A stretch of DNA of 45,830 nt from Bacteroidota bacterium. GTDB taxonomy: Bacteria; Bacteroidota; Bacteroidia; Palsa-965. Location: positions 1 through 45,830 of the forward strand of contig PLYR01000061.1 in NCBI GenBank assembly GCA_003153435.1, in the 5' to 3' direction. Position numbers and translations under genes: made by a program. The notes below the pieces were generated by a model, which saw only the letters and a program-made list of their open reading frames with translations, was not told where the DNA came from and searched no databases. This document shows, one piece after another, positions 28,293 to 37,513 of the stretch (positions are counted from its first letter, which is position 1; each line of letters starts with the position of its first letter).

Positions 28293-29072
28293 TTGCAAAG
28301 TCTCACTGCCAAAACCGATTCCCTGTCACTGCTTTCCCAGCAGAGCCTCTTTACATCGCAGGAACTCCCGGTTAAACATCACGGCACCCTCCTAGTTAAA
28401 CCGAGAGGATATGATGGACTACTGACACTGATCCTGTTTTTAGCCTTTACCTTATTTGTGATTGTGAAAGTTTACAGTCCCCGTAAACTGAACCAGATGT
28501 TCCTGGCATTCATAAAACCGGTAGCCATGAATCAGCTCATGCGGGAGGAATATACCTTTTCCAATAGGAGCTCCATTCTGCTCCTGCTTTTAGCCACACT
28601 CATTCTTCCTCTCTTTGCATTTCAGGTCATCGGTTTTTCTGGTTCTGTTTCCTTCCTGCATCAGTATGTCCTTGAAAAAGGGTTGAAGGCGTATGTCATT
28701 TTCACACTTTTTGCGTTGGGGGCTTATCTGGTCAAAATACTGACAATCAAATTCCTGGCGCTTACTTTCTCGGTTAAAGGGGCAGGGGCCGAGTATGTCT
28801 ATACTATCTTGCTTTTCAATAAGGTTGCAGGGATCGTTATGTTTCCCCTCGTTTTATTGATTGCCTTTGCTCATCAGCTTTCAACCGGCTTACCGCTGTA
28901 TACCGGGATAACCATACTTGCTATATTATTGGTATACAGAATGCTGCGTTTGGTCCAGATTGGCATTTCAACCTCCGGAGTTTCTCCCTTATATTTATTT
29001 TTATATCTTTGCACCCTCGAAATATTACCGTTTGTCGTCCTTATCAAATTATTCATGTTCAGTTTTTCATGA
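28293..29072 (+). CDS. DUF4271 polytopic membrane protein
   Basis: A 259-residue inner-membrane protein with about seven hydrophobic helices after a soluble stretch of some 40 residues (for example LILFLAFTLFVIVKVYS and LLLLLATLILPLFAF). Features typical of DUF4271 are SPRKLNQMFLAFIKP and MREEYTFSNRSS. The only reasonable start is TTG at 28293: an in-frame stop lies at 28257 and no ATG occurs between. It directly precedes hemD, an arrangement I recall as common in Bacteroidota. Function unknown. Confidence 0.78.
   Translation: MQSLTAKTDSLSLLSQQSLFTSQELPVKHHGTLLVKPRGYDGLLTLILFLAFTLFVIVKVYSPRKLNQMFLAFIKPVAMNQLMREEYTFSNRSSILLLLLATLILPLFAFQVIGFSGSVSFLHQYVLEKGLKAYVIFTLFALGAYLVKILTIKFLALTFSVKGAGAEYVYTILLFNKVAGIVMFPLVLLIAFAHQLSTGLPLYTGITILAILLVYRMLRLVQIGISTSGVSPLYLFLYLCTLEILPFVVLIKLFMFSFS
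29004..29011 (+). promoter_or_regulatory. Putative internal -7 element for hemD
   Basis: TATCTTTG followed by CA, a strong Bacteroidota -7 match in an AT-rich stretch, inside the 3' end of the DUF4271 gene and about 110 bases before the hemD start. It may give hemD and rnpA a promoter of their own. Confidence 0.4.
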
Positions 29073-29119
29073 TCGGTGTGAATCCGGAGTGATTTTTAAA
29101 ACTAAATAACAAGCATAAA

Positions 29120-29866
29120 TTGAAAGTAAAAAGCATTCTCGTTACGCAGCCTAAGCCCGAGACCGACAAATCACCTTATTTTGATCTTGCCAAAAAATAT
29201 TCGGTAAAGATTGATTTCCGAGAGTTTATTCATGTCGAGGGTATTCCCGCAAAAGACTTCCGTAAAGAGCGCGTAAACATCCTTGACCACGGGGCTGTGA
29301 TTATGACCAGCCGGAATGCAGTGGACCATTATTTCCGGATGTGTTCCGAAATGCGGGTTACGGTACCCGATACCATGAAATACTTTTGCATTTCTGAGTC
29401 AACTGCCTACTATCTTCAGAAATATGTTCAATACCGGAAGCGAAAAATTTTCCACGGCAAGCAGACCTTTAACGATCTGATTGATGTCATTAAGAAGCAT
29501 AAAGAAGAAAAGTTTTTATACCCCTGCACAGATATACACAAAGAAGATATTCCGGAGATCCTGGATAAGCACCATATCCAATACACAAAAGCTGTACTCT
29601 ACAAAACGGTATGCAGCGATCTGAGCGATCTGGATAATGTCACATACGATATAATCGTATTTTTCAGTCCTTCAGGCATCACCTCCCTGTTTAAAAACTT
29701 TCCAAAATTCAAGCAGAATAAAACCAGGCTGGCGGCTTTCGGACCGACTACAGCAAAAGCCATGATCGATGCCGGTCTTACCGTCAATATCCAGGCTCCG
29801 AAACCAGGTTGTCCTTCCATGACTATGGCTCTGGAAGAGTATATTAAAGAAGCCAATAAGAAGTAA
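29120..29866 (+). CDS. hemD: Uroporphyrinogen-III synthase
   Basis: HemD cyclises hydroxymethylbilane to uroporphyrinogen III in haem and sirohaem synthesis. The 248-residue protein shows the low-conservation family pattern: ILVTQPKPE at the start, VIMTSRNAVDHYF near residue 55, a second domain with DIIVFFSPSGITSLFKNF, and LAAFGPTTAKAMIDAGL near the C-terminus. The start must be TTG at 29120: the next upstream in-frame stop is at 29090 with no ATG or GTG in between. It is followed 31 bases later by rnpA. Confidence 0.88.
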   Translation: MKVKSILVTQPKPETDKSPYFDLAKKYSVKIDFREFIHVEGIPAKDFRKERVNILDHGAVIMTSRNAVDHYFRMCSEMRVTVPDTMKYFCISESTAYYLQKYVQYRKRKIFHGKQTFNDLIDVIKKHKEEKFLYPCTDIHKEDIPEILDKHHIQYTKAVLYKTVCSDLSDLDNVTYDIIVFFSPSGITSLFKNFPKFKQNKTRLAAFGPTTAKAMIDAGLTVNIQAPKPGCPSMTMALEEYIKEANKK

Positions 29867-29897
29867 GAGCTCTTACCCCTTCCCTATCTTTCAGAAC

Positions 29898-30320
29898 ATG
29901 CACAAACATTCCTTTACACGGGAGGAAAGGCTTCGGGGACGGAAAGTATTTACTGCCCTGTTTGCTGCAGGAAAATCATTTCATGCACCTCCGTTCAGAG
30001 TGACCTGGCAATGTACCGCTGCCACGAAAGATGGAAAAGAGAATGTGCAGGCTGCCTTTGTCGTTCCAAAAAGAAATTTCAAGAAAGCAACCGACCGTAA
30101 CCGGATCCGGAGAAGAATGAAAGAAGCCTACCGGATTCACAAAAATGAGCTCCGGAACCAGGCCTCTCATTCCGGCGTAACACTCTTGTTTGTATGCCTT
30201 TATACCGGAAAGGAAGAAAGTTCCTACCTGGAAATCGAGTCTAAAATAATCGTAACTTTACAACGTTTAGCAAAAGAGACCCAGATAGCCCGGGGCGCGG
30301 ACCCAAGCAAGGAATCATGA
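29898..30320 (+). CDS. rnpA: Ribonuclease P protein component
   Basis: RnpA is the protein subunit of RNase P, which matures tRNA 5' ends. The 140-residue basic protein contains the RNR signature RNRIRRRMKEAYR at residues 67-79 and the N-terminal SFTREERLRGRKVFTALFAAG segment typical of the family. Its stop overlaps the yidD start by four bases (ATGA). rpmH is not next to it, unlike the usual order outside Bacteroidota; here hemD precedes it. Confidence 0.95.
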   Translation: MHKHSFTREERLRGRKVFTALFAAGKSFHAPPFRVTWQCTAATKDGKENVQAAFVVPKRNFKKATDRNRIRRRMKEAYRIHKNELRNQASHSGVTLLFVCLYTGKEESSYLEIESKIIVTLQRLAKETQIARGADPSKES

Positions 30321-30547
30321 GACTGATCAGTACTTTCTTCCGGTTTATTCTTACTGCCCTGATCAGATTCTATCAGCGCGCTATTTCTCCTCATATGATG
30401 AAAGGTTGCCGGTATACTCCGAGTTGTTCGCAGTACAGTATTGATGCTATCGAAAAACACGGTGCTGCAAAGGGCAGCTTACTTGCCGTGAAACGGGTCT
30501 GTTCCTGTCACCCTTGGGGCGGGCATGGTTTCGATCCTGTTCCTTAA
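30317..30547 (+). CDS. yidD: Membrane protein insertion efficiency factor YidD
   Basis: A 76-residue protein with the complete YidD signature: RFYQRAISPHMMKGCRYTPS followed by CSQYSIDAIEKHGAAKG, and the conserved CHPWGGHGFDPVP end. YidD assists YidC-dependent insertion of inner-membrane proteins. It begins inside the rnpA stop (four-base overlap), the classic rnpA-yidD coupling, and is followed 10 bases later by an S41 protease gene. Confidence 0.96.
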   Translation: MRLISTFFRFILTALIRFYQRAISPHMMKGCRYTPSCSQYSIDAIEKHGAAKGSLLAVKRVCSCHPWGGHGFDPVP

Positions 30548-30557
30548 AATCACCTTC

Positions 30558-32267
30558 ATGGAAATACTCAGAAAAAATCTGAAACGATTACGTCTTTTCC
30601 TGGCTGTTATTGCAGTCTGTGGTTATGCCCTCGTTTCGTATAGCTTCGTTGACAATTACTTCGAAGTATCCAAAAACCTGGACATCTTCGCTACCATGTT
30701 CCGGGAGCTGAACATTTATTATGTAGATGAAATCAAACCAGGGGAACTCATGAAGAAAGGGATAGACAGCATGCTGGAATCCCTGGATCCTTACACAGAT
30801 TATATTCCTGAGTCGGAGATTGAAGATTACCGGTACATGACTACCGGTCAATATGGCGGTGTCGGAGCCCTGATCATTCAGCATGGAGATCATATTATGG
30901 TTTCAGAACCCTATGAAGGTTTTCCGGCCCAGAAGGCCGACCTGAGAGCAGGAGATGTATTGCTGGAGATAAATGGTATTTCTACCAAAGGGAAAAAAAC
31001 AGATGATATCAGCAAAATCCTGAAAGGCCAGCCAGGCACAGCGATCAAACTTCTGATCGAAAGAGAAGGTGAAAAAAAACCTTTGGAAAAAACACTCAAC
31101 CGGGAAGAGATAAAAATTAAAAGTGTTTCTTATTCCGGCATGCTCAATGAAACCGTTGGCTATATCAAGCTAACTGGCTTTACCGAAGATGCGGCCAAAG
31201 AAGTAAAAGATGCGTTACTCGAACTCAAGAAAAATCCGAAATTAAAATCATTGGTATTCGACCTGAGAGGAAACCCAGGAGGGTTGCTTAAAGAAGCGGT
31301 GGATATTGTGAATATTTTTGTGGATAAAGGACAAGAGATCGTAAGTACCCGGGGTAAGGTAAAAGAGTGGGACAAATCACACAAAGCCCTCAACCCACCG
31401 GTCGATCTTGATATTCCAATTGTGGTCTTGGTGAACAGGGGTTCTGCTTCCGCCTCCGAAATTGTTTCCGGCTCCTTGCAGGATTTAGACAGGGCTGTAA
31501 TCATCGGACAACGTTCTTATGGCAAAGGGCTTGTGCAGCAGACCCGGCCCCTTTCCTATAACTGTCAGCTCAAAGTAACGGTAGCCAAATACTATATCCC
31601 CAGCGGACGTTGCATACAGGCCCTCGATTACTCACACCGCGATGATGACGGAAAAGTTCATAAAGTAGCCGACTCCCTCATCACCGCTTTTAAAACGAAG
31701 AACGGAAGAACGGTATACGATGGCCTTGGAATCAGTCCCGATATACATATCAAGCCTGAAAAACCAAGTAACATTGCGTATAGCCTTCAAAACAAGAATC
31801 TGGTGTTCGACTATGCTTCCAAATACAAAAGCATCCACGAATCGCTACCGGTGGACGCTATGAAGTTCAGGCTCACCGATGCAGAGTATGATGATTTTGT
31901 GAAATATGTTTCGGATAAAGATTATGACTATACCACCCGGAGCGAAAAAAATCTGGAAGACCTCAAAGGCATTGCCGAAAAAGAAAAGTATTATGATGAT
32001 GTAAAAACAGAGTATGAAGCCCTGCTGAATAAAATAAAACATAATAAGAAGGATGATCTTACAAAGAATAAGGCCGAAATAAAAACCCTGCTGGAAGAAG
32101 AAATAGCAAGCCGCTATTATTATCAGAAAGGTCGTATCATGGCTGCATTGAAAGACGATCCCGAAATTATTTCAGCACTCGATGTACTCACCTCCGGCAC
32201 CAAATACAAAGAAATTCTGAGCAGCCTTTCACTGAAGGAAAAACCCAAGCAGGATAACGAAGACTAG
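30558..32267 (+). CDS. S41-family carboxyl-terminal processing protease
   Basis: A 569-residue periplasmic serine protease of the CtpA/Prc type. The chosen ATG (30558) gives an N-terminal membrane anchor (residues about 11-30). A PDZ domain follows (about 97-185, with GGVGALI and DLRAGDVLLEINGIS), then the peptidase domain with LVFDLRGNPGGLL, the catalytic Ser298 in GSASASEIVSG and Lys323 in GQRSYGKGLVQ; the 25-residue spacing matches E. coli Prc Ser430/Lys455. A charged helical C-terminal tail of roughly 150 residues is also present. It is followed without a gap by the O-antigen-ligase-like gene (TAG directly before ATG). Confidence 0.93.
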   Translation: MEILRKNLKRLRLFLAVIAVCGYALVSYSFVDNYFEVSKNLDIFATMFRELNIYYVDEIKPGELMKKGIDSMLESLDPYTDYIPESEIEDYRYMTTGQYGGVGALIIQHGDHIMVSEPYEGFPAQKADLRAGDVLLEINGISTKGKKTDDISKILKGQPGTAIKLLIEREGEKKPLEKTLNREEIKIKSVSYSGMLNETVGYIKLTGFTEDAAKEVKDALLELKKNPKLKSLVFDLRGNPGGLLKEAVDIVNIFVDKGQEIVSTRGKVKEWDKSHKALNPPVDLDIPIVVLVNRGSASASEIVSGSLQDLDRAVIIGQRSYGKGLVQQTRPLSYNCQLKVTVAKYYIPSGRCIQALDYSHRDDDGKVHKVADSLITAFKTKNGRTVYDGLGISPDIHIKPEKPSNIAYSLQNKNLVFDYASKYKSIHESLPVDAMKFRLTDAEYDDFVKYVSDKDYDYTTRSEKNLEDLKGIAEKEKYYDDVKTEYEALLNKIKHNKKDDLTKNKAEIKTLLEEEIASRYYYQKGRIMAALKDDPEIISALDVLTSGTKYKEILSSLSLKEKPKQDNED

Positions 32268-33833
32268 ATGACTCTTTCCGAGAGGGCAAACGTACACAGC
32301 CGGGTTTTCACTGCGGGGCTTATTTTCCTTTCGCTGGGCATGCTTTTTTCCGGGCCTGTAGCGAGCATCTCCATGCTTCTGTTAGGCATCAATTGGTTTG
32401 CAGAAGGAAATTACCCGGAACGCCTCCGTATCTTTTGGAAGAATAAACCTGCCGTTATCCTTTGTGCTTTCTTCCTGCTTCACTTCATCGGTTTAGCCTG
32501 GTCGTCCGACCTGGATTATGGACTCAGCGATGTACGTATTAAAGTACCGCTTTTTGTTCTTCCCTTTATCTTTTCCACCACGACCCGAATGAGCTCAGTC
32601 ACTTTCCGTCTCTTCTGCGGCATATTCGTGTTGGGAGTTATCGTTTCTACTTTAATAAGTCTTTGCATTCTTAAAGGTCTTCTTCCGATAGCGGTTCATG
32701 ATATCCGGGATATTTCTTTTTTCATTTCTCATATCCGGCTAAGCCTGATGATCTGTCTGAGCATTTTTATGCTTGTTTACTTTCTTCCCAGATACCCATC
32801 CACAGGCCTGAGGATTTTGTTCATTCTGTCTATCTTATGGTTGGTGGTGTTCCTTGGAATCATTGAATCGCTTACCGGATTAAGCATTCTCATGATCGTT
32901 TCTGTTATTCTGGGAGTAGCTTATTTCAATTCCCACCGCCCCCTGCTCGGAAGAATTTTGCTGGGAGGAGTTTTACTGATCCTTGGTCTAATGGTGTATC
33001 AGGTCTATTCCATCTCTCGTTCTTTCCGGGAAGTGAAAACGGTGAGACTTGCGTCGCTTCTCCCAGTCACCGCAGATGGAAATCTCTATATGAACGACAC
33101 TGCTTCATTGATGGTTGAGAATGGAACGTATGTCAGACTGGAAGTTTGCTGGACCGAATTAAAAACCGGGTGGGAGAAACGGAGTTCCATTCCTTTTGAT
33201 TCGAAAGATCGAAAAGGGAATATGCTTTCAAGCACACTCCTGCGTTATATGGCATCCAAAGGATTGTTCAAAAAAGATTCCAGGACCTTTGCCACACTAA
33301 GCAATGACGATATCCTTTCCATTGAAAACGGGATAACCAATTATAAATATCCCAACCTCAGCAGTCTGAATGCAAGAATTTATGAAACGATCTGGGAAAT
33401 GGATGTTTACCGGAAAGGTGAAAACCCCAGCGGGCATTCCATGACTATGCGTATCGAATTCTGGAGAGCAGGCTGGCATATCTTCAAACAGCACATGCTT
33501 TATGGAACCGGAACCGGTGACGTAAAGAATGCTTTTATCAAACAATACAAAACAGATCACAGTAAACTGGAGGAACGATGGCAGCTCCGGGGTCATAACC
33601 AATACCTGGCTATTGCCATTGCCTTTGGTTTACCGGGACTTCTATTCTTTCTTTTTTCGTTGATTTACCCCCTCGCTCAAGGCAACATGTACCGAAACTA
33701 TTTCTATGCGGTATTCTTTATAATTATGATGGTATCTATGATTACGGAGGATACTTTGGAAACCCAGGCCGGAGCAACCTTTTACGCCTTATTCAATTCG
33801 GTGTTTTTGTTTGTAATGCCAAAGGAAGTTTAG
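32268..33833 (+). CDS. O-antigen ligase/polymerase-like (Wzy_C type) membrane protein
   Basis: A 521-residue polytopic membrane protein with about ten hydrophobic helices and one large periplasmic loop (about residues 255-430). The loop ends in WRAGWHIFKQHMLYGTGTGD and LRGHNQYLAIAIAFGLPGL, the pattern of the Wzy_C family, where a conserved His/Arg loop joins polyprenyl-linked glycan to an acceptor or polymerises it. The ATG directly follows the stop of the protease gene. Whether it ligates O-antigen, polymerises another polymer or glycosylates proteins cannot be told from the sequence. Confidence 0.85.
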   Translation: MTLSERANVHSRVFTAGLIFLSLGMLFSGPVASISMLLLGINWFAEGNYPERLRIFWKNKPAVILCAFFLLHFIGLAWSSDLDYGLSDVRIKVPLFVLPFIFSTTTRMSSVTFRLFCGIFVLGVIVSTLISLCILKGLLPIAVHDIRDISFFISHIRLSLMICLSIFMLVYFLPRYPSTGLRILFILSILWLVVFLGIIESLTGLSILMIVSVILGVAYFNSHRPLLGRILLGGVLLILGLMVYQVYSISRSFREVKTVRLASLLPVTADGNLYMNDTASLMVENGTYVRLEVCWTELKTGWEKRSSIPFDSKDRKGNMLSSTLLRYMASKGLFKKDSRTFATLSNDDILSIENGITNYKYPNLSSLNARIYETIWEMDVYRKGENPSGHSMTMRIEFWRAGWHIFKQHMLYGTGTGDVKNAFIKQYKTDHSKLEERWQLRGHNQYLAIAIAFGLPGLLFFLFSLIYPLAQGNMYRNYFYAVFFIIMMVSMITEDTLETQAGATFYALFNSVFLFVMPKEV

Positions 33834-33855
33834 CCTCTCCCCTTGCTATAATTCC

Positions 33856-35079
33856 TTAGGCTGTGATCTCCTTTGGACCCAACCTCCGGTTCAGTAACAT
33901 CCAGGTAAGACATCCCAAGGTTAGAAGTACAGATCCTGCCAGGGTATACACTACATACTGTCTGTAATGAAAGAAATAACAGGAATTGTAAAGTGTCAGA
34001 AACGCAGCGAAGCGGATTATTTCAACCGGCATCACCCAGGATTTATTTTCCATAATCCCTCCGCAGTTTAAAGTAGTCAGTGCTATGAGGACAAAGAACG
34101 CAAGCTGGTAAAATAAGCTCAGTTCTTTAAAGTGCGACATGTAGGAAACCAGTGCAAAGAGCAATACAAAGAATTGAAAGGTTACATAGAGCTGCATATT
34201 CAGCGGCACCCGGGTCCGGAATTTTTCAGGAGTCTCTGCTGCACTTCCCTTCTGCCCTATCAACATCCCCAGGTATGCAGGGCCCCGGAAGGTTAGCAGG
34301 AACTTATCTTTAAACGACCCCATCTTTTTATATCCTTCTTTTAAATCTTCATAAAAATGAAGATTGGCCCATACTGGGTTAAAGCTGTTCAAAGGAGTCG
34401 TAATACCATAGTCAGGCTCTTCTTCCTCTTTGCAAAAAGTACCGAACATCCGGTCCCATATAATGAACACCGCAGCATAATTTTTATCCAGGTATTTATC
34501 ATTCACCCCATGATGTACCCGATGGTGGGAAGGAGAATTGAAGACCCATTCGAAAATTCCGATCGATTTGATATGTCGGGTATGAATCCAGAACTGATAC
34601 AGAGTGGCGAAGGCTGCTGCGCCAGCAAAGATTAAAGGATCGAATCCTAATAAAGGCAAAGGAAGAAAGATAACGAAACCGAGTGCCGTATGAAACCAGC
34701 TCTGGCGGAGGGCTACGGAAAGGTTGTACTCCTGACTCTGATGATGTACAATATGAGCGCCCCAGAAAATATTCATCTCATGGCCCCAGCGGTGCGCCCA
34801 ATAAAATGTAAAATCATAGGCTACCAGGCAGAGGAGAAAAGACCAGATGCTTGTACCCAGATGAAAGAAAGCAAAATGGTCATAGATAAAAACATAAAGA
34901 GTAAGCAACAGTGCTTTCAATAAAGCGTTGAAAGCCTGACTGCCGATACCGATATTAAGATTGGTAAGGGTGTCTTCGAAATTATAAAAATTGGTTCCTT
35001 TAAACCGGCCCCAGATAAATTCAAAAAGCATTCCAAGCAAAAAGAATGGAATAGCCAGGAGGATAAAGTTTGGGTTCAT
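33856..35079 (-). CDS. Sterol desaturase / fatty acid hydroxylase superfamily membrane protein
   Basis: A 407-residue membrane di-iron enzyme candidate. The three histidine clusters of the superfamily are present: HRWGH (residues 96-100), HIVHH (109-113) and HHRVHH (183-188), the last in NSPSHHRVHHGVNDKYLDKN, which is typical of bacterial members. Hydrophobic helices precede and separate them, and a C-terminal region of four to five helices (about 280-400) is longer than in minimal hydroxylases. Likely role: hydroxylation or desaturation of a lipid, such as a sphingolipid, hopanoid or fatty acid chain; the substrate is not determined. Confidence 0.85.
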   Translation of the reverse strand: MNPNFILLAIPFFLLGMLFEFIWGRFKGTNFYNFEDTLTNLNIGIGSQAFNALLKALLLTLYVFIYDHFAFFHLGTSIWSFLLCLVAYDFTFYWAHRWGHEMNIFWGAHIVHHQSQEYNLSVALRQSWFHTALGFVIFLPLPLLGFDPLIFAGAAAFATLYQFWIHTRHIKSIGIFEWVFNSPSHHRVHHGVNDKYLDKNYAAVFIIWDRMFGTFCKEEEEPDYGITTPLNSFNPVWANLHFYEDLKEGYKKMGSFKDKFLLTFRGPAYLGMLIGQKGSAAETPEKFRTRVPLNMQLYVTFQFFVLLFALVSYMSHFKELSLFYQLAFFVLIALTTLNCGGIMENKSWVMPVEIIRFAAFLTLYNSCYFFHYRQYVVYTLAGSVLLTLGCLTWMLLNRRLGPKEITA

Positions 35080-35126
35080 TGGAGAAGGATGCTTGAAATA
35101 GAATGCTGTTTTAGTAATTTAATATA

Positions 35127-35134
35127 CAAAGCTA
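35127..35134 (-). promoter_or_regulatory. Putative -7 element for the sterol desaturase-type gene
   Basis: Reads TAGCTTTG on the minus strand, matching TAnnTTTG, 48 bases upstream of the ATG. No good -33 TTG was found at the expected distance. Confidence 0.45.
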
Positions 35135-35241
35135 GTCTTTTACCATTGAAAATAAAGGGAAATTCGGATCTTGCATAGAACAGATACCGGAATTAATTCC
35201 TATTTTAGCCTTACTCAATCATCCAACCTAAACTCATCCGC

Positions 35242-37437
35242 ATGAAAAACATTTACGCACTGATTCTTGGAACGCTGTTGCTCGGAATGATTTCTCCGGA
35301 AGCTAAGGCCCAACTAGCTGCCTCCATCACAGGAACCACCAATGCTACCTGTTTCGGAGCCTGTAATGGAAACGCCACTGTTACGCCGACCGGCGGAACT
35401 CCTCCTTATACTTATTCCTGGTCACCCGGTGGTAATACCGCCGCAAAAGACTCAGGTCTGTGTGCGGGCACTTATACGGTAACTGTTACTGATGCACTGG
35501 CAGCGAATGTCAACCAGATTGCAACGATTAGTCAACCTACTTCAATTACGGTTAGCCCCACACAAGTCAATGTAGCATGTAGATATGCTTCCACCGGATC
35601 TGCCACTGGCCTTCCAGGGGGTGGAACTCCGCCTTATCTTTACTCATGGACAGGAGGAAGTATTGGCAGCGGACAAGGTACTCAGACTATAGGTGGGCTG
35701 GCCGCTGGAGGTTATACGTTAACTGTTACAGATAACATGGGTTGTACAAAACTACAGACCTACATCATAACACAACCTTCAAACCCTGATGTGCTTACAC
35801 CTTCTGTTAGCAATGAAACCTGTGGGGGAGGGAATGATGGAAGCGGTTATGTAACTGCCACCGGAAATGCTCCTTTTACTTATAACTGGACACCCACCGG
35901 AGGAACCGGGCCCGGCGCAACTTCCCTTATCGCAGGAACCTATACCTGTACAGTAACCGATAATTTTGCCTGTGCAACCCCGGTTGTAATGACCGTTTCC
36001 CAACCTCCTATCCTTACGCCAACGGTTACCTCCTACACCGATGTATTGTGTAACGGGGCTACGACAGGGGCTATTTCGGTTACTACTACTGGAGGTACAG
36101 GTACCACCATCCCCTATACCTATTCCTGGAATACAGCCCCTGTTCAATCCACTTCAAACGCAACTAACGTTCCAGCCGGAACTTATACTTGCACGGTAAC
36201 AGATTCTGTTGGATGTACTGCGACTGCGATACAGACCATTTCCCAGCCGGCAGTTCTGAATGTCACCCTTTCCGGAGCAAATGCCAGTTGTGGGGTCTGC
36301 GACGGTAGTGCAACAGCAAATGTGACGGGCGGTACTACACCTTACATTTATTCCTGGAGTCCGGGTGCACAGACCACTCAATCCACCAGCGCTCTCTGCG
36401 CAGGCACTTATAGCTGTCATGTAACAGATTCCTATGGCTGTATTCAGGTGGGCAATTTTACCATAACCCAGTTAGCATCACCTTATATTCATGGAACGGT
36501 TACGGCACAGGTATCCGGCGCTATCAACAGCGGAATGGTTTATCTTGTTAAATATGATACCGCCCTGCATCACCGTCAGGTCTTTCAGGATAGTACGGCT
36601 CTTACAGCCGGTGGGATGTATAGTTTTGCAAGCGAGCCTGCCGGTCAATATCTGGTGTATGCTGTTGCCAACAGTGCTACTTATCCGAACACCTTCAAAA
36701 CCTATTCCGGTCATACAACCGAATGGGATAGCGCAAACATTCAAAATCTGGTATGCCCAAGCAACGACACCGCTAATGTCGATATGTTCGAGTTGAATCC
36801 AACCGTCGGATCTGGATCCATCAGTGGTTATGTGAAACAGGGGATGGGTTATACCCCCCGTTACATAGGAACCGATCCGGGTACACTTGCTCCCGGTGAT
36901 CCTGTTCCGGGACTGGACGTAAACCTGGAACAACATCCCGGTGGAATCGTCGCTCATACTTCGACTGACGCAACCGGTAAATATCATTTTGGAACGCTCC
37001 CTCCCGGCACGTTTCAAGTCTACGTAGATATCCCTGGCCTCGGCATGACCGGAACCTATACCCGAACCATCACCACCAACGAGATGTTCCCGAATCTGGA
37101 TTACCATGTTGATTCCACTCATATTTATCCCGACTCTTCCGTTATAACCGGAATGGCCTCTCCGCAACAGGCAGTGAAGAGTCTGTCTCTTTCTCCAAAT
37201 CCTTTTAAGGAGCAGTTCCTCATCAACTATAGCCTTGGAAACCGTTCCGAAGTGAGCATGCAGCTCTTTGATGTACTTGGAAAAGAAGTAGGAGCATTGA
37301 TAAATAACCGACAGGAGGCCGGTGCTCACTCCTATTCATTCAGTGCAGCAGACTATGGACTTGCTCCCGGAATCTATATCCTGAAAGTGACTATGGAAGG
37401 AACAACCACTTCCAGAAAAATAGTGCATACCGAATAG
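35242..37437 (+). CDS. SprB-repeat surface protein with T9SS type A sorting domain
   Basis: A 731-residue exported protein with signal peptide (MKNIYALILGTLLLG, cleavage near AKAQ). Residues about 27-415 are five SprB-type repeats of roughly 75-85 residues, each running from a Cys-Asn/Asp-Gly motif through TPPYTYSWSPGG to AGTYTVTVTD and a closing ISQP. Then come two beta-sandwich regions with carboxypeptidase-regulatory-like features (YLVKYDTALHHRQVFQDST; GLDVNLEQHPGGIV with DATGKYHFGTLPPGTFQVYV) and a type A T9SS domain (LSLSPNPFKEQFLINYS, GIYILKVTMEGTTTSRK). SprB repeats occur in gliding adhesins. A hairpin terminator follows. Confidence 0.88.
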   Translation: MKNIYALILGTLLLGMISPEAKAQLAASITGTTNATCFGACNGNATVTPTGGTPPYTYSWSPGGNTAAKDSGLCAGTYTVTVTDALAANVNQIATISQPTSITVSPTQVNVACRYASTGSATGLPGGGTPPYLYSWTGGSIGSGQGTQTIGGLAAGGYTLTVTDNMGCTKLQTYIITQPSNPDVLTPSVSNETCGGGNDGSGYVTATGNAPFTYNWTPTGGTGPGATSLIAGTYTCTVTDNFACATPVVMTVSQPPILTPTVTSYTDVLCNGATTGAISVTTTGGTGTTIPYTYSWNTAPVQSTSNATNVPAGTYTCTVTDSVGCTATAIQTISQPAVLNVTLSGANASCGVCDGSATANVTGGTTPYIYSWSPGAQTTQSTSALCAGTYSCHVTDSYGCIQVGNFTITQLASPYIHGTVTAQVSGAINSGMVYLVKYDTALHHRQVFQDSTALTAGGMYSFASEPAGQYLVYAVANSATYPNTFKTYSGHTTEWDSANIQNLVCPSNDTANVDMFELNPTVGSGSISGYVKQGMGYTPRYIGTDPGTLAPGDPVPGLDVNLEQHPGGIVAHTSTDATGKYHFGTLPPGTFQVYVDIPGLGMTGTYTRTITTNEMFPNLDYHVDSTHIYPDSSVITGMASPQQAVKSLSLSPNPFKEQFLINYSLGNRSEVSMQLFDVLGKEVGALINNRQEAGAHSYSFSAADYGLAPGIYILKVTMEGTTTSRKIVHTE

Positions 37438-37458
37438 CAGTCGCCCGACTGTAAGCAC

Positions 37459-37497
37459 AAAGCCCGCTACCATAAAGGTGAGCGGGCTTTTATTTTT
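37459..37497. terminator. Intrinsic terminator between the SprB protein and carbonic anhydrase genes
   Basis: A 10-bp perfect stem, AAAGCCCGCT (37459-37468) and AGCGGGCTTT (37481-37490), is followed by TATTTTTT on the plus strand. It ends the plus-strand SprB gene and lies just beyond the 3' end of the convergent carbonic anhydrase gene. Confidence 0.85.
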
Positions 37498-37513
37498 TAA
37501 GAAAGTTTTGTTT

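Noticed and set aside
35242-36480. DNA tandem repeat or CRISPR-like array in the SprB gene
   Set aside because: The periodicity is at protein level (75-85 residue SprB modules); the DNA repeats are diverged and have no repeat-spacer structure.
36478-37329. 283-codon minus-strand ORF antisense to the SprB-repeat gene
   Set aside because: The plus-strand gene has signal peptide, repeats and sorting domain; the antisense product has no recognisable family and biased composition, so it is a shadow of the repeat coding sequence.
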